From contig OZ220724.1 of assembly GCA_965116715.1 (NCBI GenBank), positions 620,001 to 684,000 of the forward strand: a DNA stretch of 64,000 nucleotides, written 5' to 3'. The notes under the pieces were generated by a model. It searched no databases. It was not told the origin of the DNA and was given only the letters and a program-made list of their open reading frames with translations. Source of the DNA: Poriferisodalis sp965116715. GTDB lineage: Bacteria; Actinomycetota; Acidimicrobiia; Acidimicrobiales; Poriferisodalaceae. Positions 42,503 to 51,845 of this stretch are shown one piece after another (positions within the stretch are counted from its first letter, which is position 1; every line of letters begins with the position of its first letter). Position numbers and translations under genes: made by a program.

Positions 42503-43951
42503 TCAGGCTTGCAGATGGGTGTGACGGCCGATGACGTTGCGGGTCACAGTGGCCACGTCGTCGTGCTCGAGGCCGTACGCCCAGTCGGTGCAACCAGTCG
42601 TGAAGACCTCGCCGCTGCCCCGCTCGAACCACCCCATCACCGCAGCGCCGTGTTCGAAGCGCGCCCGGTTCTCCGGTGTGTCGCCGCCACCGAGGCGCTC
42701 GGTCACCCAGTTGAGCTCGCCGACGTAGGTGTCGGGCATGCCGGGCGGGGCGTCGGCGGTCTCCCACAGGCGCGCCGACGCAGTGCCGAGCACCTCGAAG
42801 TTGGCCGGCGTGCCCGCTGAACCGACTGCCACCGGCAGACCGTCCACCAGGGCCAGCTCGCAGCCGTCGCACTCGTAACCCACGACGACAGGCTCGCCGC
42901 CCAGCACATCGCCTGGCATCAACCGCAGACCGTCGAAGGCCCAGTGGTCCGGCCGCCAGATGGAGTAGCCGCCGGATCCCTTCGGTGCTCTGCGACAGTG
43001 CGCGTACCCGCCGCGGGTGAAGGTGACCCCGGTCATCTCCGACTCGGGACGCCCGGTGAGCGAATCGCTCCACATGGTGGACACGGTGTGCTCGGCGTCG
43101 GTTCCCATCACCGGGTCGAGCTCGAAGTCCAGCTTGTAGCCGATCACTCGATCGTCGGCACCGAAACGGACTTGCCAGAACGCCGTATTGCCCGAGAAGA
43201 ACGCTGCCGCGCCACCCGCCTCGACCCAGTCCTCGACCTGATCGCGCATGGCCTCGGACCAGTACTCGTCATGCCCGACGCTGATGTAGAGGCGCCTGCC
43301 GTCGAGCAGGTCTGGACGGGAGTGCAGGTCGAGGCTGGTTGCGTAGTCGAGCGTCACGCCGTTGCGCTCGGCCCAGCTCACGAAGAGACGTTCCCAGTTG
43401 GCCCAGCCCGCCGCACCCGACCAGTACGAGTACCTGTCGAAGTAGTCGTCGACCTCAGGACGAGGCAGTTGCCCGAATCGGGCTACCCGGTAGCGGTGCG
43501 GATCGGGCTTGTCCAAGAAGCCGCGTGGCAGCGGCCGATGCTGGGACGACTCGTGTCCGCCGGTGTAGAAGCTGGGCCCGCCCCAGTCGTTGTAGGCGGC
43601 CCATGTCGAGGTGGACAGCACCAGCAGCGTCTCGGCCGGCTCGACAGCGCGCACCACGAAGAAGGCCTCGGCCACTTCGCCGTCGCTGGTCGTCAGCCGG
43701 ACGAGATAGAAGCCGGGCTGCCACTCGGGGTCGATGTCAACCGACAGCGACGGACTCCAGCCGCAGCCCTCGGTGGCGCAGTCGTCAGGCACCGGCTGCT
43801 CACCGACCACCAGCTCCCAGGTTCCGACGAGCTGTTCGGAAGCACCGATCCGCAGCGCCTCCACCCGGCAGGAGCCGCCGGTGGAGCTGACCATTACGTC
43901 GATGGTGTCTCCAGCGGCACCGCTCTGGGGCCAGCAGTATCCCGCGATCAT
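42503..43951 (-). CDS. N,N-dimethylformamidase large-subunit-like protein
   Basis: 482 residues from the ATG at 43951 (TACGGT-N6-ATG). Family features: VLSTSTWAAYNDWGGPSFYTG, NGVTLDYATSLDLHSRPDLL, YISVGHDEYWSEAMRDQVED and AFFSGNTAFWQVRF. The large subunit of dimethylformamidase binds iron and hydrolyses amides. No small-subunit gene is seen. The N-terminal 100 residues form a beta-sandwich-like segment with a Cys pair. It likely hydrolyses an amide of unknown structure. The end of the gene is five bases before the carotenoid-oxygenase start. Confidence 0.82.
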   Translation of the reverse strand: MIAGYCWPQSGAAGDTIDVMVSSTGGSCRVEALRIGASEQLVGTWELVVGEQPVPDDCATEGCGWSPSLSVDIDPEWQPGFYLVRLTTSDGEVAEAFFVVRAVEPAETLLVLSTSTWAAYNDWGGPSFYTGGHESSQHRPLPRGFLDKPDPHRYRVARFGQLPRPEVDDYFDRYSYWSGAAGWANWERLFVSWAERNGVTLDYATSLDLHSRPDLLDGRRLYISVGHDEYWSEAMRDQVEDWVEAGGAAAFFSGNTAFWQVRFGADDRVIGYKLDFELDPVMGTDAEHTVSTMWSDSLTGRPESEMTGVTFTRGGYAHCRRAPKGSGGYSIWRPDHWAFDGLRLMPGDVLGGEPVVVGYECDGCELALVDGLPVAVGSAGTPANFEVLGTASARLWETADAPPGMPDTYVGELNWVTERLGGGDTPENRARFEHGAAVMGWFERGSGEVFTTGCTDWAYGLEHDDVATVTRNVIGRHTHLQA

Positions 43952-43957
43952 GCGGCG

Positions 43958-43963
43958 ACCGTA
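43958..43963 (-). promoter_or_regulatory. Candidate -10 (TACGGT) six bases before an ATG
   Basis: TACGGT-CGCCGC-ATG on the minus strand at the dimethylformamidase-like gene. Confidence 0.5.
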
Positions 43964-44000
43964 GTTGGCCCGTCCCCGTGGCGGCGGGGTGCAGGCGCCC

Positions 44001-44909
44001 TCAGTTGATGTCGATGAAGTCGATCAGCACCTGGGCCAATTCGGGGCCCTGGTCTTCCTGCAAGAAGTGAGCCCCGCCCTCGATGGTGACGTGTGCCTGG
44101 CCTTGAGCGCCGGGCACGAGTTGACGGAACGGCTTGTCGGCGCCCGCAGTCACCGGATCCTGGTCGCTGAAACAGCACAGGAAGGGCTTGTCGAACTGCT
44201 GCAGCACTCCCCATGCCTCCCGGTTCGGCTGGGCCTCGGGGTCGTCCGGTGAGGTGCAGACATGCGACGGCCAGGCGCGTGCACCCGCCTTGTAGGAGTC
44301 GTCCGGGAACGGCGCGTCGTAGGCGGCCACCACCTCCGGCGCAAGATCAGTCAGGCAGCCGCCGTTCACGATGTCACCGATGGGAAACACGGGCGATTCC
44401 CGGGCAAACGTCTGCCAGTTCATGAAGGCGTCGCTGGGGCGGCGATCCCCGGTGGGCAGGCCCGTGTTGGCGACCGCCACCCGGGCGAGCCGGTCGGGTT
44501 GCGCCGTCACGAGCCGCAAGCCGATGAGTCCGCCCCAGTCCTGGCCGAAGAACGTGATGTTGCTCAGGTCCAGCTCGTCGAACACCAGGCTGGACATCCA
44601 CATCACGTGGCGGGCGTAGCTGTAGTCGGACTGCTCGGCAGGTTTGTCGCTTCGGCCGAAGCCGACTTGATCCGGAACGATCACCCGGTGACCGGCATCG
44701 GCAATCGGGCGGATCATGTGCCGGTAGAGGTACGCCCACGACGGCTCGCCGTGCAGCAGCAGCACGGGATCGGCATCGGGCGGTCCCTCGTCGAGGTAGT
44801 GGACGCGCAGCGCCCCAACCTCGCCGTCGGCAATCTCGGCGTAGTGGGGTTCGAAGTCGTACCCGGGCAAGTCGGCGAAGCACTCGTCGGGCGTTCGAAG
44901 GGTCTTCAT
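44001..44909 (-). CDS. Haloalkane dehalogenase (alpha/beta-hydrolase)
   Basis: 302 residues from the ATG at 44909 (GAGGAGA upstream). Catalytic set: nucleophile Asp124 in FFGQDWGGLIG, the oxyanion-hole HGEPSW at 53-58, halide-binding Trp125, and His near residue 282 in GGAHFLQED. The size and the Asp124/Trp125 pair fit the HLD-I type (DhlA/DhmA-like). It splits a carbon-halogen bond, releasing alcohol and halide, in the cytoplasm. The ATG overlaps the stop of the upstream gene (ATGA), so they are co-translated. Confidence 0.88.
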   Translation of the reverse strand: MKTLRTPDECFADLPGYDFEPHYAEIADGEVGALRVHYLDEGPPDADPVLLLHGEPSWAYLYRHMIRPIADAGHRVIVPDQVGFGRSDKPAEQSDYSYARHVMWMSSLVFDELDLSNITFFGQDWGGLIGLRLVTAQPDRLARVAVANTGLPTGDRRPSDAFMNWQTFARESPVFPIGDIVNGGCLTDLAPEVVAAYDAPFPDDSYKAGARAWPSHVCTSPDDPEAQPNREAWGVLQQFDKPFLCCFSDQDPVTAGADKPFRQLVPGAQGQAHVTIEGGAHFLQEDQGPELAQVLIDFIDIN

Positions 44910-45445
44910 CGTGATTTCTCCTCTTGGTCGAGTTGAGACAGAACGTCGGCTGGGTCGGCGTCGGGAGGAGCAAGCAGGCGCAGGCGAGCGGTGAATCCCA
45001 AGTAGTCCCACATGAGGTGCTCGCCGTCGCGCCAGCGTCGAACCTCGATCGGTCCGGAGGGTCCCTCGAGACCGTGCGGGCGCAGCACGTGCACGCTGTT
45101 CTCATAGGCAGCAACAACATGAATCTGGGTCGACTTGTCGAACTCCGCGACGTCATGCACGCCGTTGCGCAGCGTGCCGTCGCAGCGCATGTCGTGGATG
45201 ATGCCGGCGCCGGTCACCACGACCCGATCAGCGGCCTGCTCGATGCGCTGCACGTGCCCGACCGCAGGATGGCCGCGCTGCGCAGTGCCGTCCACATACA
45301 CCTCCACGGTCTGCCAGAAGCCCCGCATGTCGGGCGCGCCGTCGCACAGCGGCTCGGTACAGCCGGCCAGGATCGGCGGCGGCCAGTCCGTCCAGCCTCC
45401 CGCCGGGGTGTACGCGACGGGAATGGAATCTGCAGTCAGCGTCAT
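44906..45445 (-). CDS. Hypothetical protein co-translated with the dehalogenase
   Basis: 179 residues, soluble, beta-rich in appearance (RGFWQTVEVYVDGTAQRG, RIEQAADRVVVTGAGIIHDM, DGEHLMWDYLGFTARLRLL). The pattern suggests a small lipocalin- or NTF2-like fold that holds a ligand, but no family is recognised. It overlaps the dehalogenase start and follows the sulfatase by about a dozen bases, so it belongs to the same operon and may bind the shared substrate. Confidence 0.7.
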   Translation of the reverse strand: MTLTADSIPVAYTPAGGWTDWPPPILAGCTEPLCDGAPDMRGFWQTVEVYVDGTAQRGHPAVGHVQRIEQAADRVVVTGAGIIHDMRCDGTLRNGVHDVAEFDKSTQIHVVAAYENSVHVLRPHGLEGPSGPIEVRRWRDGEHLMWDYLGFTARLRLLAPPDADPADVLSQLDQEEKSR

Positions 45446-45456
45446 CGCCGCGTCTC

Positions 45457-47739
45457 CTACTGGCGGGCCATCTCGGTGCGTGCTGCTGTCTCGGATTCAG
45501 CCCGCGACGCGCCGCTGCGGTCGATCTCGACGGCATGCAGGGCGCCGCTGAATGCGAAGGGCGCCTCATACCGCGGCGACACGGCCTGCCCGTGGTCGCG
45601 GCCGACGCTGGAGCCGATCGAGGAGATCATGTGCATCATGTACGGAAGCGCCGCACTCCCGCAGGGCTCGCCGTCGATCGCCAGCTCGATGACGCCTTCG
45701 GTGCGACTCGTGCGCCACAGCCGCGCCGTCAACATGCAGTCGCCCGCAGGCACCTCCAGCTCGGACTCGACGACCGTGTGCTCGCCGAACGAGTTGTAGT
45801 CCACCACCAGGCGATCGTTCTGCACGAACACCGACATGCCCGAGTTGGCGTTGCCCGTCGCCCACAGGACGCCGGCGTCGTCGGCGCCTCGGCTCACCTG
45901 CGCGGTCAGCTCCCATGAGCGGCCCGACGGCGACGCCGAGGCTGCCGAGGGAATCGGCGACATCGGCGGGCGGTAGCGGTAGCGCCGATTCGTCGGATGG
46001 GGCGAGTGATCGTCACGTCGGGCGACGAACAGCTCGATCATGCGGTCGTCCAGCGGGAGCACGCCGTGGCGCTCGGCCTCGGCCCACCACAGGCTGATCA
46101 GCTCGTCCAGCTTGTCGGGGTGGGTCTCGGCGAGGTCGTTGCACTCCGACCGGTCCGATGACAGCTCGTACAGCTCCCAGCGGTCGTCGTCGAAGGACTC
46201 TCCCTTGATGTGCCGGGTCACCGCCTTCCAGCACACGCCGTCCTGCTCGACGACGAGGGCACGCGAGCCGGACTGCTCGAAGTACTGGAGCGTGTTCGTG
46301 GCCGGAGCCCCTGCGTCGGCGAGCACCGAAGCGAAGGAACTGCCGGTGACCGGCAGCTGCGCGTAACCGCGGAACACGTCAGGCGGCGTGATGCTCAGCA
46401 GTTCGTACACCGTGGGCGCCACATCGGACACGTTTACGAACTGGTCTCGACGGGTGCCCCCCTGGTCGCCGGCGATGCCGCCGGGCCAGTGCAGCACCAG
46501 TGGCACGTGCACGCCGCCCTCGTGGGTGTTCTGCTTGTACCACTTGAAGGGGCTGTTGCCGCACTGGGCCCATCCCCACGGGTAGTTGGTGTGCGAGTTG
46601 GGACCGCCGATGTCGTCGAGGCGGTCCATGACGTCGTCGGGGTCGTCGAGGATGCCGTTGAAGTACTTCATCTCGTGCATGACCCCGAACGGCCCGCCCT
46701 CCTGGGAGGCGCCGTTGTCGGCCAGCACGATCACGATCGTGTTGTCGAGCTGGTCCATCTGGCGAAGCCCGTCCACGAGGCGGCCGATCTGGTCGTCGGT
46801 GTGGTCGAGGAATGCAGCGAAGGCCTCCTGCAGGCGGCAGGCGAAGCGACGATGGCTGTCCGGCAGCTCTGCCCACGGCTTCACGCCGGGGTTGCGGGGC
46901 GCTAGCTGGGTGTCTTCGGGTATGACGCCCTGCGCGAGCTGACGCTCGTACCAGCGCTGGCGCAGTACGTCCCAGCCTTCGTCGAAGCACCCCCGGTACT
47001 TGTCGAGGTATGCCTGCGGTGCCTGGTGGGGGGCGTGGGTCGCACCGAACGGCAGGTAGGCGAAGAACGGCCGGTCGGGGCGCACGCCTTTGCTGTCGCT
47101 GATCATGCGCAGAAGCCGGTCGACCAGGTCCTCGCTGAGGTGGTAGCCGTCATCGGGCCCGGCAGGCGGGTCGATGTGGTGGTTGTCCACGACCAGTTCG
47201 GGGTGGAACTGGTCGGTCTCGCCTTCGAGGAAGCCGTAGAAGCGGTCGAAGCCGCGACCGAGCGGCCACTGGTCGAACGGCCCGGCCGCGGAGATGTCCT
47301 CGGTAGGGGCCAGATGCCACTTCCCGCAGCAGAACGTCGCGTAGCCCTGTTCGCCGAGCACCTCGGCAACGGTTGCCGCGTGGTTGGTGATGTGGCCGAG
47401 CTGGTGCGGAAAGCCGGTCCGGTGATTCGACACCGACCGCATGCCGACTGCGTGCTGGGACCGTCCGGTCAGCAGCGAAGCCCGGGTCGGCGAGCACAGC
47501 GGGGTGACGTGGAAGTTGGTGAACTGCAGGCCGCCCGCGGCGAGCGCGTCGACGTGAGGTGTGTCGATGTCGAAGCCATAGCAGCCGAATTGGGCGAATC
47601 CGGTGTCGTCCAGCAGCACGATCACGACGTTCGGCGCATCGGGGCCCGGGTGTGGCGACGAGGTGAAGTGCGGCTCGGACTCGGCGAGCGTGCTGCCGAT
47701 GCGGCCTTCGAACGGGGCGGGCTGGATCGGATGTGTCAT
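45457..47739 (-). CDS. Type I arylsulfatase
   Basis: 760 residues. Sulfatase signature CSPTRASLLTGR with the formylglycine Cys at residue 82, metal-binding Asp44-Asp45 (VLLDDTGFAQFG), CGKWHLAP with the Lys/His of the active site, and IVLADNGASQEGG with the later Asp/Asn. No signal peptide is seen, so it is probably cytoplasmic. The C-terminal 170 residues form an extra beta domain (NSGMSVFVQNDRLVVDYNSF). It needs a formylglycine-generating enzyme, not encoded here. It removes sulfate from an organic ester. Confidence 0.92.
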   Translation of the reverse strand: MTHPIQPAPFEGRIGSTLAESEPHFTSSPHPGPDAPNVVIVLLDDTGFAQFGCYGFDIDTPHVDALAAGGLQFTNFHVTPLCSPTRASLLTGRSQHAVGMRSVSNHRTGFPHQLGHITNHAATVAEVLGEQGYATFCCGKWHLAPTEDISAAGPFDQWPLGRGFDRFYGFLEGETDQFHPELVVDNHHIDPPAGPDDGYHLSEDLVDRLLRMISDSKGVRPDRPFFAYLPFGATHAPHQAPQAYLDKYRGCFDEGWDVLRQRWYERQLAQGVIPEDTQLAPRNPGVKPWAELPDSHRRFACRLQEAFAAFLDHTDDQIGRLVDGLRQMDQLDNTIVIVLADNGASQEGGPFGVMHEMKYFNGILDDPDDVMDRLDDIGGPNSHTNYPWGWAQCGNSPFKWYKQNTHEGGVHVPLVLHWPGGIAGDQGGTRRDQFVNVSDVAPTVYELLSITPPDVFRGYAQLPVTGSSFASVLADAGAPATNTLQYFEQSGSRALVVEQDGVCWKAVTRHIKGESFDDDRWELYELSSDRSECNDLAETHPDKLDELISLWWAEAERHGVLPLDDRMIELFVARRDDHSPHPTNRRYRYRPPMSPIPSAASASPSGRSWELTAQVSRGADDAGVLWATGNANSGMSVFVQNDRLVVDYNSFGEHTVVESELEVPAGDCMLTARLWRTSRTEGVIELAIDGEPCGSAALPYMMHMISSIGSSVGRDHGQAVSPRYEAPFAFSGALHAVEIDRSGASRAESETAARTEMARQ

Positions 47740-47789
47740 CGATGCTCCGGTAGTGCTTCAGCGGGATGGGTCAGCATGGCCACCTGGAG

Positions 47790-48611
47790 CTACACCGCAA
47801 CCGTTGTCAGGTCGTCGCCGATGATCACTTCGCCGTCGAAGTGAGCCGCGGCCAGCTCGACCCACTCCGGATATTGCTCGGGAGTGGGCGCCGGAACCAT
47901 GTGGGTCAGTACGAGCCGCTTGGCGCCGGCGCGAGCAGCCGTCTGGGCTGCCTGCTCGACATCGGAGTGGTAGTCGAGGATGTCCTGGAACATCTCGTTG
48001 GGGGTCTGCCTGACGAGGTCGCTCCTGATGACCGTCTGGACGTAGGCATCGGCGCCTGCTGCCAGCTGGTCGACGCCGTCGCACGGGACGGTGTCGCCCA
48101 CGATGGCGGCCACTGCACCGGCGTGCTCCAGGCGGTACCCCAGCGTCGGTCGCACCGGCGCATGGTCAGTCGCTGCCGTGCTGATGTGCACGTCGTTGGT
48201 GTCGAACGCATCGCCCGCGTCCAGCTCGGTCACCTCGACCTGCGGCTCGTTGACCAGCACATTGTGGTGCTCAATCCGGTAGCCGATGTCGGCTTCGAGG
48301 GCGTCGAGCTGGCGTTCGACGAATTGCGCCGTGCCCGGCGGGCCGTAGACGTTCAATGTTGCGTTGCCCTGGCTCATCACCCAGTGGGTCGTGATCACGT
48401 CGTTGAGCGCGCACACGTGGTCGCTGTGCAGGTGCGTGATGAGGACAGCGCTCAGGAACACCGGCAGCGAGCCGCCGCCGGCCATGCGCATCACGGTCCC
48501 GCGGCCAGCGTCGACAAGGATGTGGGTGTCGCCGGCCTTGACCAGCGTGGAGGGCCCCGCACGGTTCGCATCGGGCAGGGGCGATCCCGTTCCGGTCAGC
48601 ACGATGTCCAT
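47790..48611 (-). CDS. Metallo-beta-lactamase-fold hydrolase (RNase Z-like)
   Basis: 273 residues with CGAGGGGA upstream. The Zn motif is LITHLHSDHVCALND (HxHxDH), with VGDTVPCDGVDQLA carrying the bridging Asp and LTHMVPAPTPEQYPE the last His. The C-terminal layout is close to RNase Z / arylsulfatase-type MBL proteins. Given the sulfatase 50 bases downstream, an alkyl- or arylsulfatase or lactonase function is possible. Confidence 0.87.
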   Translation of the reverse strand: MDIVLTGTGSPLPDANRAGPSTLVKAGDTHILVDAGRGTVMRMAGGGSLPVFLSAVLITHLHSDHVCALNDVITTHWVMSQGNATLNVYGPPGTAQFVERQLDALEADIGYRIEHHNVLVNEPQVEVTELDAGDAFDTNDVHISTAATDHAPVRPTLGYRLEHAGAVAAIVGDTVPCDGVDQLAAGADAYVQTVIRSDLVRQTPNEMFQDILDYHSDVEQAAQTAARAGAKRLVLTHMVPAPTPEQYPEWVELAAAHFDGEVIIGDDLTTVAV

Positions 48612-48787
48612 GGCGTCCCCTCGCGTGCCTCGCAGCCTCGGTTGAGCCTCGATGAATCCGGCGGCACCCTAGCATTCTTTTGCCAGTATTACTGTCAATA
48701 CCTTGCGGGCATTGCCAGAAAGGCACTCCCGATGAGGCCTGCCGGTATGGTCCGCTCACTTCCCATCGATCTCGGAGCGCTGGACAC

Positions 48788-51088
48788 ATGGGGGCACAAC
48801 GTCGGCATCAGCACCTCTGGGTCAGTGTGCTCGTGGCGGCGTCGCTGATCGCTGCCAGCTGCACGGGCGCAACCGGCGATGGCGCGCCCGCGGCCACGAC
48901 GCCTGCTCCCGACGCTGCAGTTCCCACCACCTCTCCCCCAGCAGCACCCCAAGGCGATGCAACCGCAGCCCGCGACGACGCCGAGCCCGATCCACGCGCC
49001 GCCTACTTCGAACTCGGCGGCGTCCTCGACATCACCATCGAGATCGACGTCGAGGACTGGGACACCCTGCGCCACCAGACCCGCACCCTCGCGGATGTGT
49101 TCGCAGAGATCGAGGAGTACGACCTCTCGCGGCCCTTTGCCAGTATCTACACGTGGTTCAGCGCCACGGTGTCGGTCGATGGCGAGACTCACACAGATGT
49201 GGGCGTGCGCAAGAAGGGCTTCGTGGGCTCCCAGAGCTCCACCAAGCCGTCGCTCAAGCTGCGCTTCGACAAGTACGTCGACGACCAGTCCCTCCCGGGC
49301 GGCATGAACCGGATGACACTGAACAACAGCGTCCAGGACCCGTCGATGCTCAACACCTGCCTGTCGTACCGGGTGTTCGCCGCGGCGGGCAACCCAGCAC
49401 CGCGCTGCAACTTCGCCACTGTCTCAGTGAACGGCACCGATCTCGGGTTGTACGTACATGTCGAGGAGTTCAAGGCCCCGTTCCTGACGCACCACTTCGG
49501 GAGCGCCGAGGGCAACCTCTACGAAGGCACGGTCAGCGACTTCACGCCGGAGTTCCGCGGCACGTTCGAGAAGAAGACCAACGAGGACGCTGACGACTGG
49601 TCCGATATTGACGCGGTGGTCGCGGCCTTGGCCGATCCTTCCGACGCCGGCCTTGAGGCGCTGGGCGAAGTCGTGGATCTCGACCGGTTCCTCTCATTCT
49701 GGGCGACGGAGGTGCTAGTCGGCCATTGGGACGGCTACGCCGGCGACCGGAACAACTACTGGTTCTACCGGGTGCCCGAGGGCCGGTTCGTGTTCTTGCC
49801 TTGGGGCACCGACGGCACGTTCCACCTCTCCGATGACCCGAACCCCTTCGACAACATCTCCAACCCGCCACCGTCGGTGCTGGCGCTCACCGCCATTCCC
49901 AACCGCCTCTACAACCATCCTGACTGGCGGGCGAAGTACGTCGCCCGGCTGAAGCAGATCCTGGACGATGTCTGGAACGAGACCGAGCTGCTGGCTGCGG
50001 TTGACGAGATGGCCGCCATCGTGCAACAGCACGCCCTTCCAGCCGAGGCCAGCGCTGCGGCGCGCGACACCGAGCGGTTGCGGACGTTCATCTCCAAGCG
50101 CAAAGCCGAGATTCTCGAGGACCTCTCGCCGACGCCACCCGAATGGCCCGAGCCTCAAGCGGCGGCATCCTCTGCGGATTCGGGATCCCTGGAGGTGACC
50201 TTCGAGACGACGTGGGAAAGCAGCCTGAATCCCAACCCGCTCGCACAGGGAACGGTCCACAGCCTGTTGCTGAATGGTGCTCCCGAAACGGTGGGCGGCA
50301 CTGGCGTCTTTGCGGGTGACGCGAACCCCGAAGAGAGAGTGCTGCTTCCTGGCGTCGACGACCCGGCGTCGATCGTGCTCGTGAAACTCGAAGGCGACGG
50401 CTCGGTCAGCGGGATGTCGCTGGTCATCGATCCTCAGCAGTTGATGGGAGGCAGAACGCTGGTCATCGGCATGGATGCCATAGCCGGAGGAATCTGGTCG
50501 ATCCCACCGGGCGCGTCGGCGCCGGACAGCTTCTCACCCTTCACCGAGGGCGCATTAGAACTGTCGAGCGGCGGCACATCACGCGGCGCAGCCATTGCCG
50601 GGGCCTTCTCCGGCGTATTCGGGTGGACTCCATCGGCGCCTGGCGATGCCGACGCTGGCTCTCAGAGCGCCAGCCCCTCCGATGCGCCACTGGATGTCGG
50701 TTTGGTCATCAACGAGGTGGCTGCCAAGGGCGACCCGCTCGACTGGTTCGAGCTGCACAACGCATCGCGCGTCCCGATCGCGCTCGACGGCTTCGAGATG
50801 GCCGACGACCTCAAAGACGTCGGAAAACGAGTGCCCTTCCCAGCGGGCACGGTCATCGGGCCGGGCGAGTACCTGCAAGTGAGCCTCGACAAGGAGGCCT
50901 GGCCCGGCTTCGCGCTCGGGAGCGACGAGGAACTGGGCATCTGGCTGCTGGACGGCACGCTGGTGGCCAGCGTCGACTGGGACGATGGCCAGTCCGGCGG
51001 GGGTCAGAGCTATGCCCGTGTGCCCGATGTCACCGGTTCATTCGAGACCGTCGACACCCCTACCCCAGGAACCGGCAACCAACCGTGA
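48788..51088 (+). CDS. CotH-kinase / lamin-tail-domain lipoprotein
   Basis: 766 residues from the ATG at 48788; a signal peptide ends in the lipobox LIAASC. A Pro/Ala/Thr linker follows. Residues about 75-440 form a CotH-like kinase domain (VGVRKKGFVGSQSSTKPSLK, MNRMTLNNSVQDPSML, DGYAGDRNNYWFYRVPEG, FVFLPWGTDGTFHL). A middle beta region follows, and the end has a lamin-tail domain (DVGLVINEVAAKGDPLDWFE, GFEMADDLKDVG). CotH proteins phosphorylate or decorate surface proteins; lamin-tail domains bind sugars or DNA outside the cell. Its C-terminal third is duplicated at 53237-54122. Confidence 0.87.
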   Translation: MGAQRRHQHLWVSVLVAASLIAASCTGATGDGAPAATTPAPDAAVPTTSPPAAPQGDATAARDDAEPDPRAAYFELGGVLDITIEIDVEDWDTLRHQTRTLADVFAEIEEYDLSRPFASIYTWFSATVSVDGETHTDVGVRKKGFVGSQSSTKPSLKLRFDKYVDDQSLPGGMNRMTLNNSVQDPSMLNTCLSYRVFAAAGNPAPRCNFATVSVNGTDLGLYVHVEEFKAPFLTHHFGSAEGNLYEGTVSDFTPEFRGTFEKKTNEDADDWSDIDAVVAALADPSDAGLEALGEVVDLDRFLSFWATEVLVGHWDGYAGDRNNYWFYRVPEGRFVFLPWGTDGTFHLSDDPNPFDNISNPPPSVLALTAIPNRLYNHPDWRAKYVARLKQILDDVWNETELLAAVDEMAAIVQQHALPAEASAAARDTERLRTFISKRKAEILEDLSPTPPEWPEPQAAASSADSGSLEVTFETTWESSLNPNPLAQGTVHSLLLNGAPETVGGTGVFAGDANPEERVLLPGVDDPASIVLVKLEGDGSVSGMSLVIDPQQLMGGRTLVIGMDAIAGGIWSIPPGASAPDSFSPFTEGALELSSGGTSRGAAIAGAFSGVFGWTPSAPGDADAGSQSASPSDAPLDVGLVINEVAAKGDPLDWFELHNASRVPIALDGFEMADDLKDVGKRVPFPAGTVIGPGEYLQVSLDKEAWPGFALGSDEELGIWLLDGTLVASVDWDDGQSGGGQSYARVPDVTGSFETVDTPTPGTGNQP

Positions 51089-51094
51089 CCTCGC

Positions 51095-51541
51095 CTATCG
51101 ACTCTGCCTCTCGGCCGGCGTGTGCTCGAAGGGCAGGTTCGAGTAGCGGCTCTGCGTCACTGTCACCCGCAGCACGACCCGGTTCTCGAGGTTGTCCCGC
51201 ATCGGGAACGGCTTGGACGTGTACTTGTGGCTGATGGCGTCCATGGCAGCCATATCCGGGTCGGGCTCGACTTCGACGACACCGCGCAACTGCAGTTCCT
51301 CGTAGGGATTGTCCATGTCGACGATCGAGATCGCAACACGGGGGTCGCGCAGGATGTTCTGCGTCTTGAGCGGTGTGCGACCGGTGGCCATGATCACCGT
51401 CGTGGGGTCGATGAGATCGATCCAGATCGGATCGAGTTTCGGCGATCCGTCCGCACGAACCGTCGCCAGATGCGCGAAATTCGGCCTGCGCACCAATTCC
51501 TGTGCCTCAGCGCTCATGGCCTTCGCAGTCGATGTCGTCAT
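51095..51541 (-). CDS. PPOX-class F420-dependent oxidoreductase, copy A
   Basis: 148 residues. Split-barrel features: VRRPNFAHLATVRADGSPKL, the cofactor strand TTVIMATGRTPLKTQNILRD and RVAISIVDMDNPYEELQLRG. F420 is likely over FMN because of this group's usual cofactor. Nearly identical to copy B at 55159 over most of its length. The stop is six bases from the CotH-gene stop (convergent). Confidence 0.87.
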   Translation of the reverse strand: MTTSTAKAMSAEAQELVRRPNFAHLATVRADGSPKLDPIWIDLIDPTTVIMATGRTPLKTQNILRDPRVAISIVDMDNPYEELQLRGVVEVEPDPDMAAMDAISHKYTSKPFPMRDNLENRVVLRVTVTQSRYSNLPFEHTPAERQSR

Positions 51542-51645
51542 GAGTTCCCTCGCTTCGTAGGCGGGCCGGCGTGCAGGTGCTCACCGCAAACGCAAGCGCC
51601 GGGCCACCGCCTGCATGGTGGCTCGTGCCTTGGGAGGGCACCTCG

Positions 51646-51753
51646 CTAGTCGACGAGGATCGCCGACTCGATGAGTGCGTCGCCAAGCTGGCGGCGCCCG
51701 TCGAGGAAGGCGAACTCGACAATGAACGAGAAGCCGACGACTTCGCCGCCGCC
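51646..51753 (-). pseudogene. 3' remnant of adenine phosphoribosyltransferase
   Basis: 36 codons matching the end of apt at 55700 (FSFIVE-FAFLDGRRQLGDA...SAILVD), with a stop at the same relative place. It breaks off at 51753 where an AT-richer segment begins. It shows that the PPOX-apt order once existed here too. Confidence 0.9.
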
Positions 51754-51845
51754 TTGCTGTATCCGAGGAGAATTGAACCGAGCAGTCCGCAGGCCCGCTG
51801 CGGGATCATTGCGCAAAGAGGGCGTGCTTCATAATCGTCGCCGCG

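Noticed and set aside
51512..51823. ORFs around the apt remnant
   Set aside because: Different frames from the 108-bp apt match; explained by the pseudogene.
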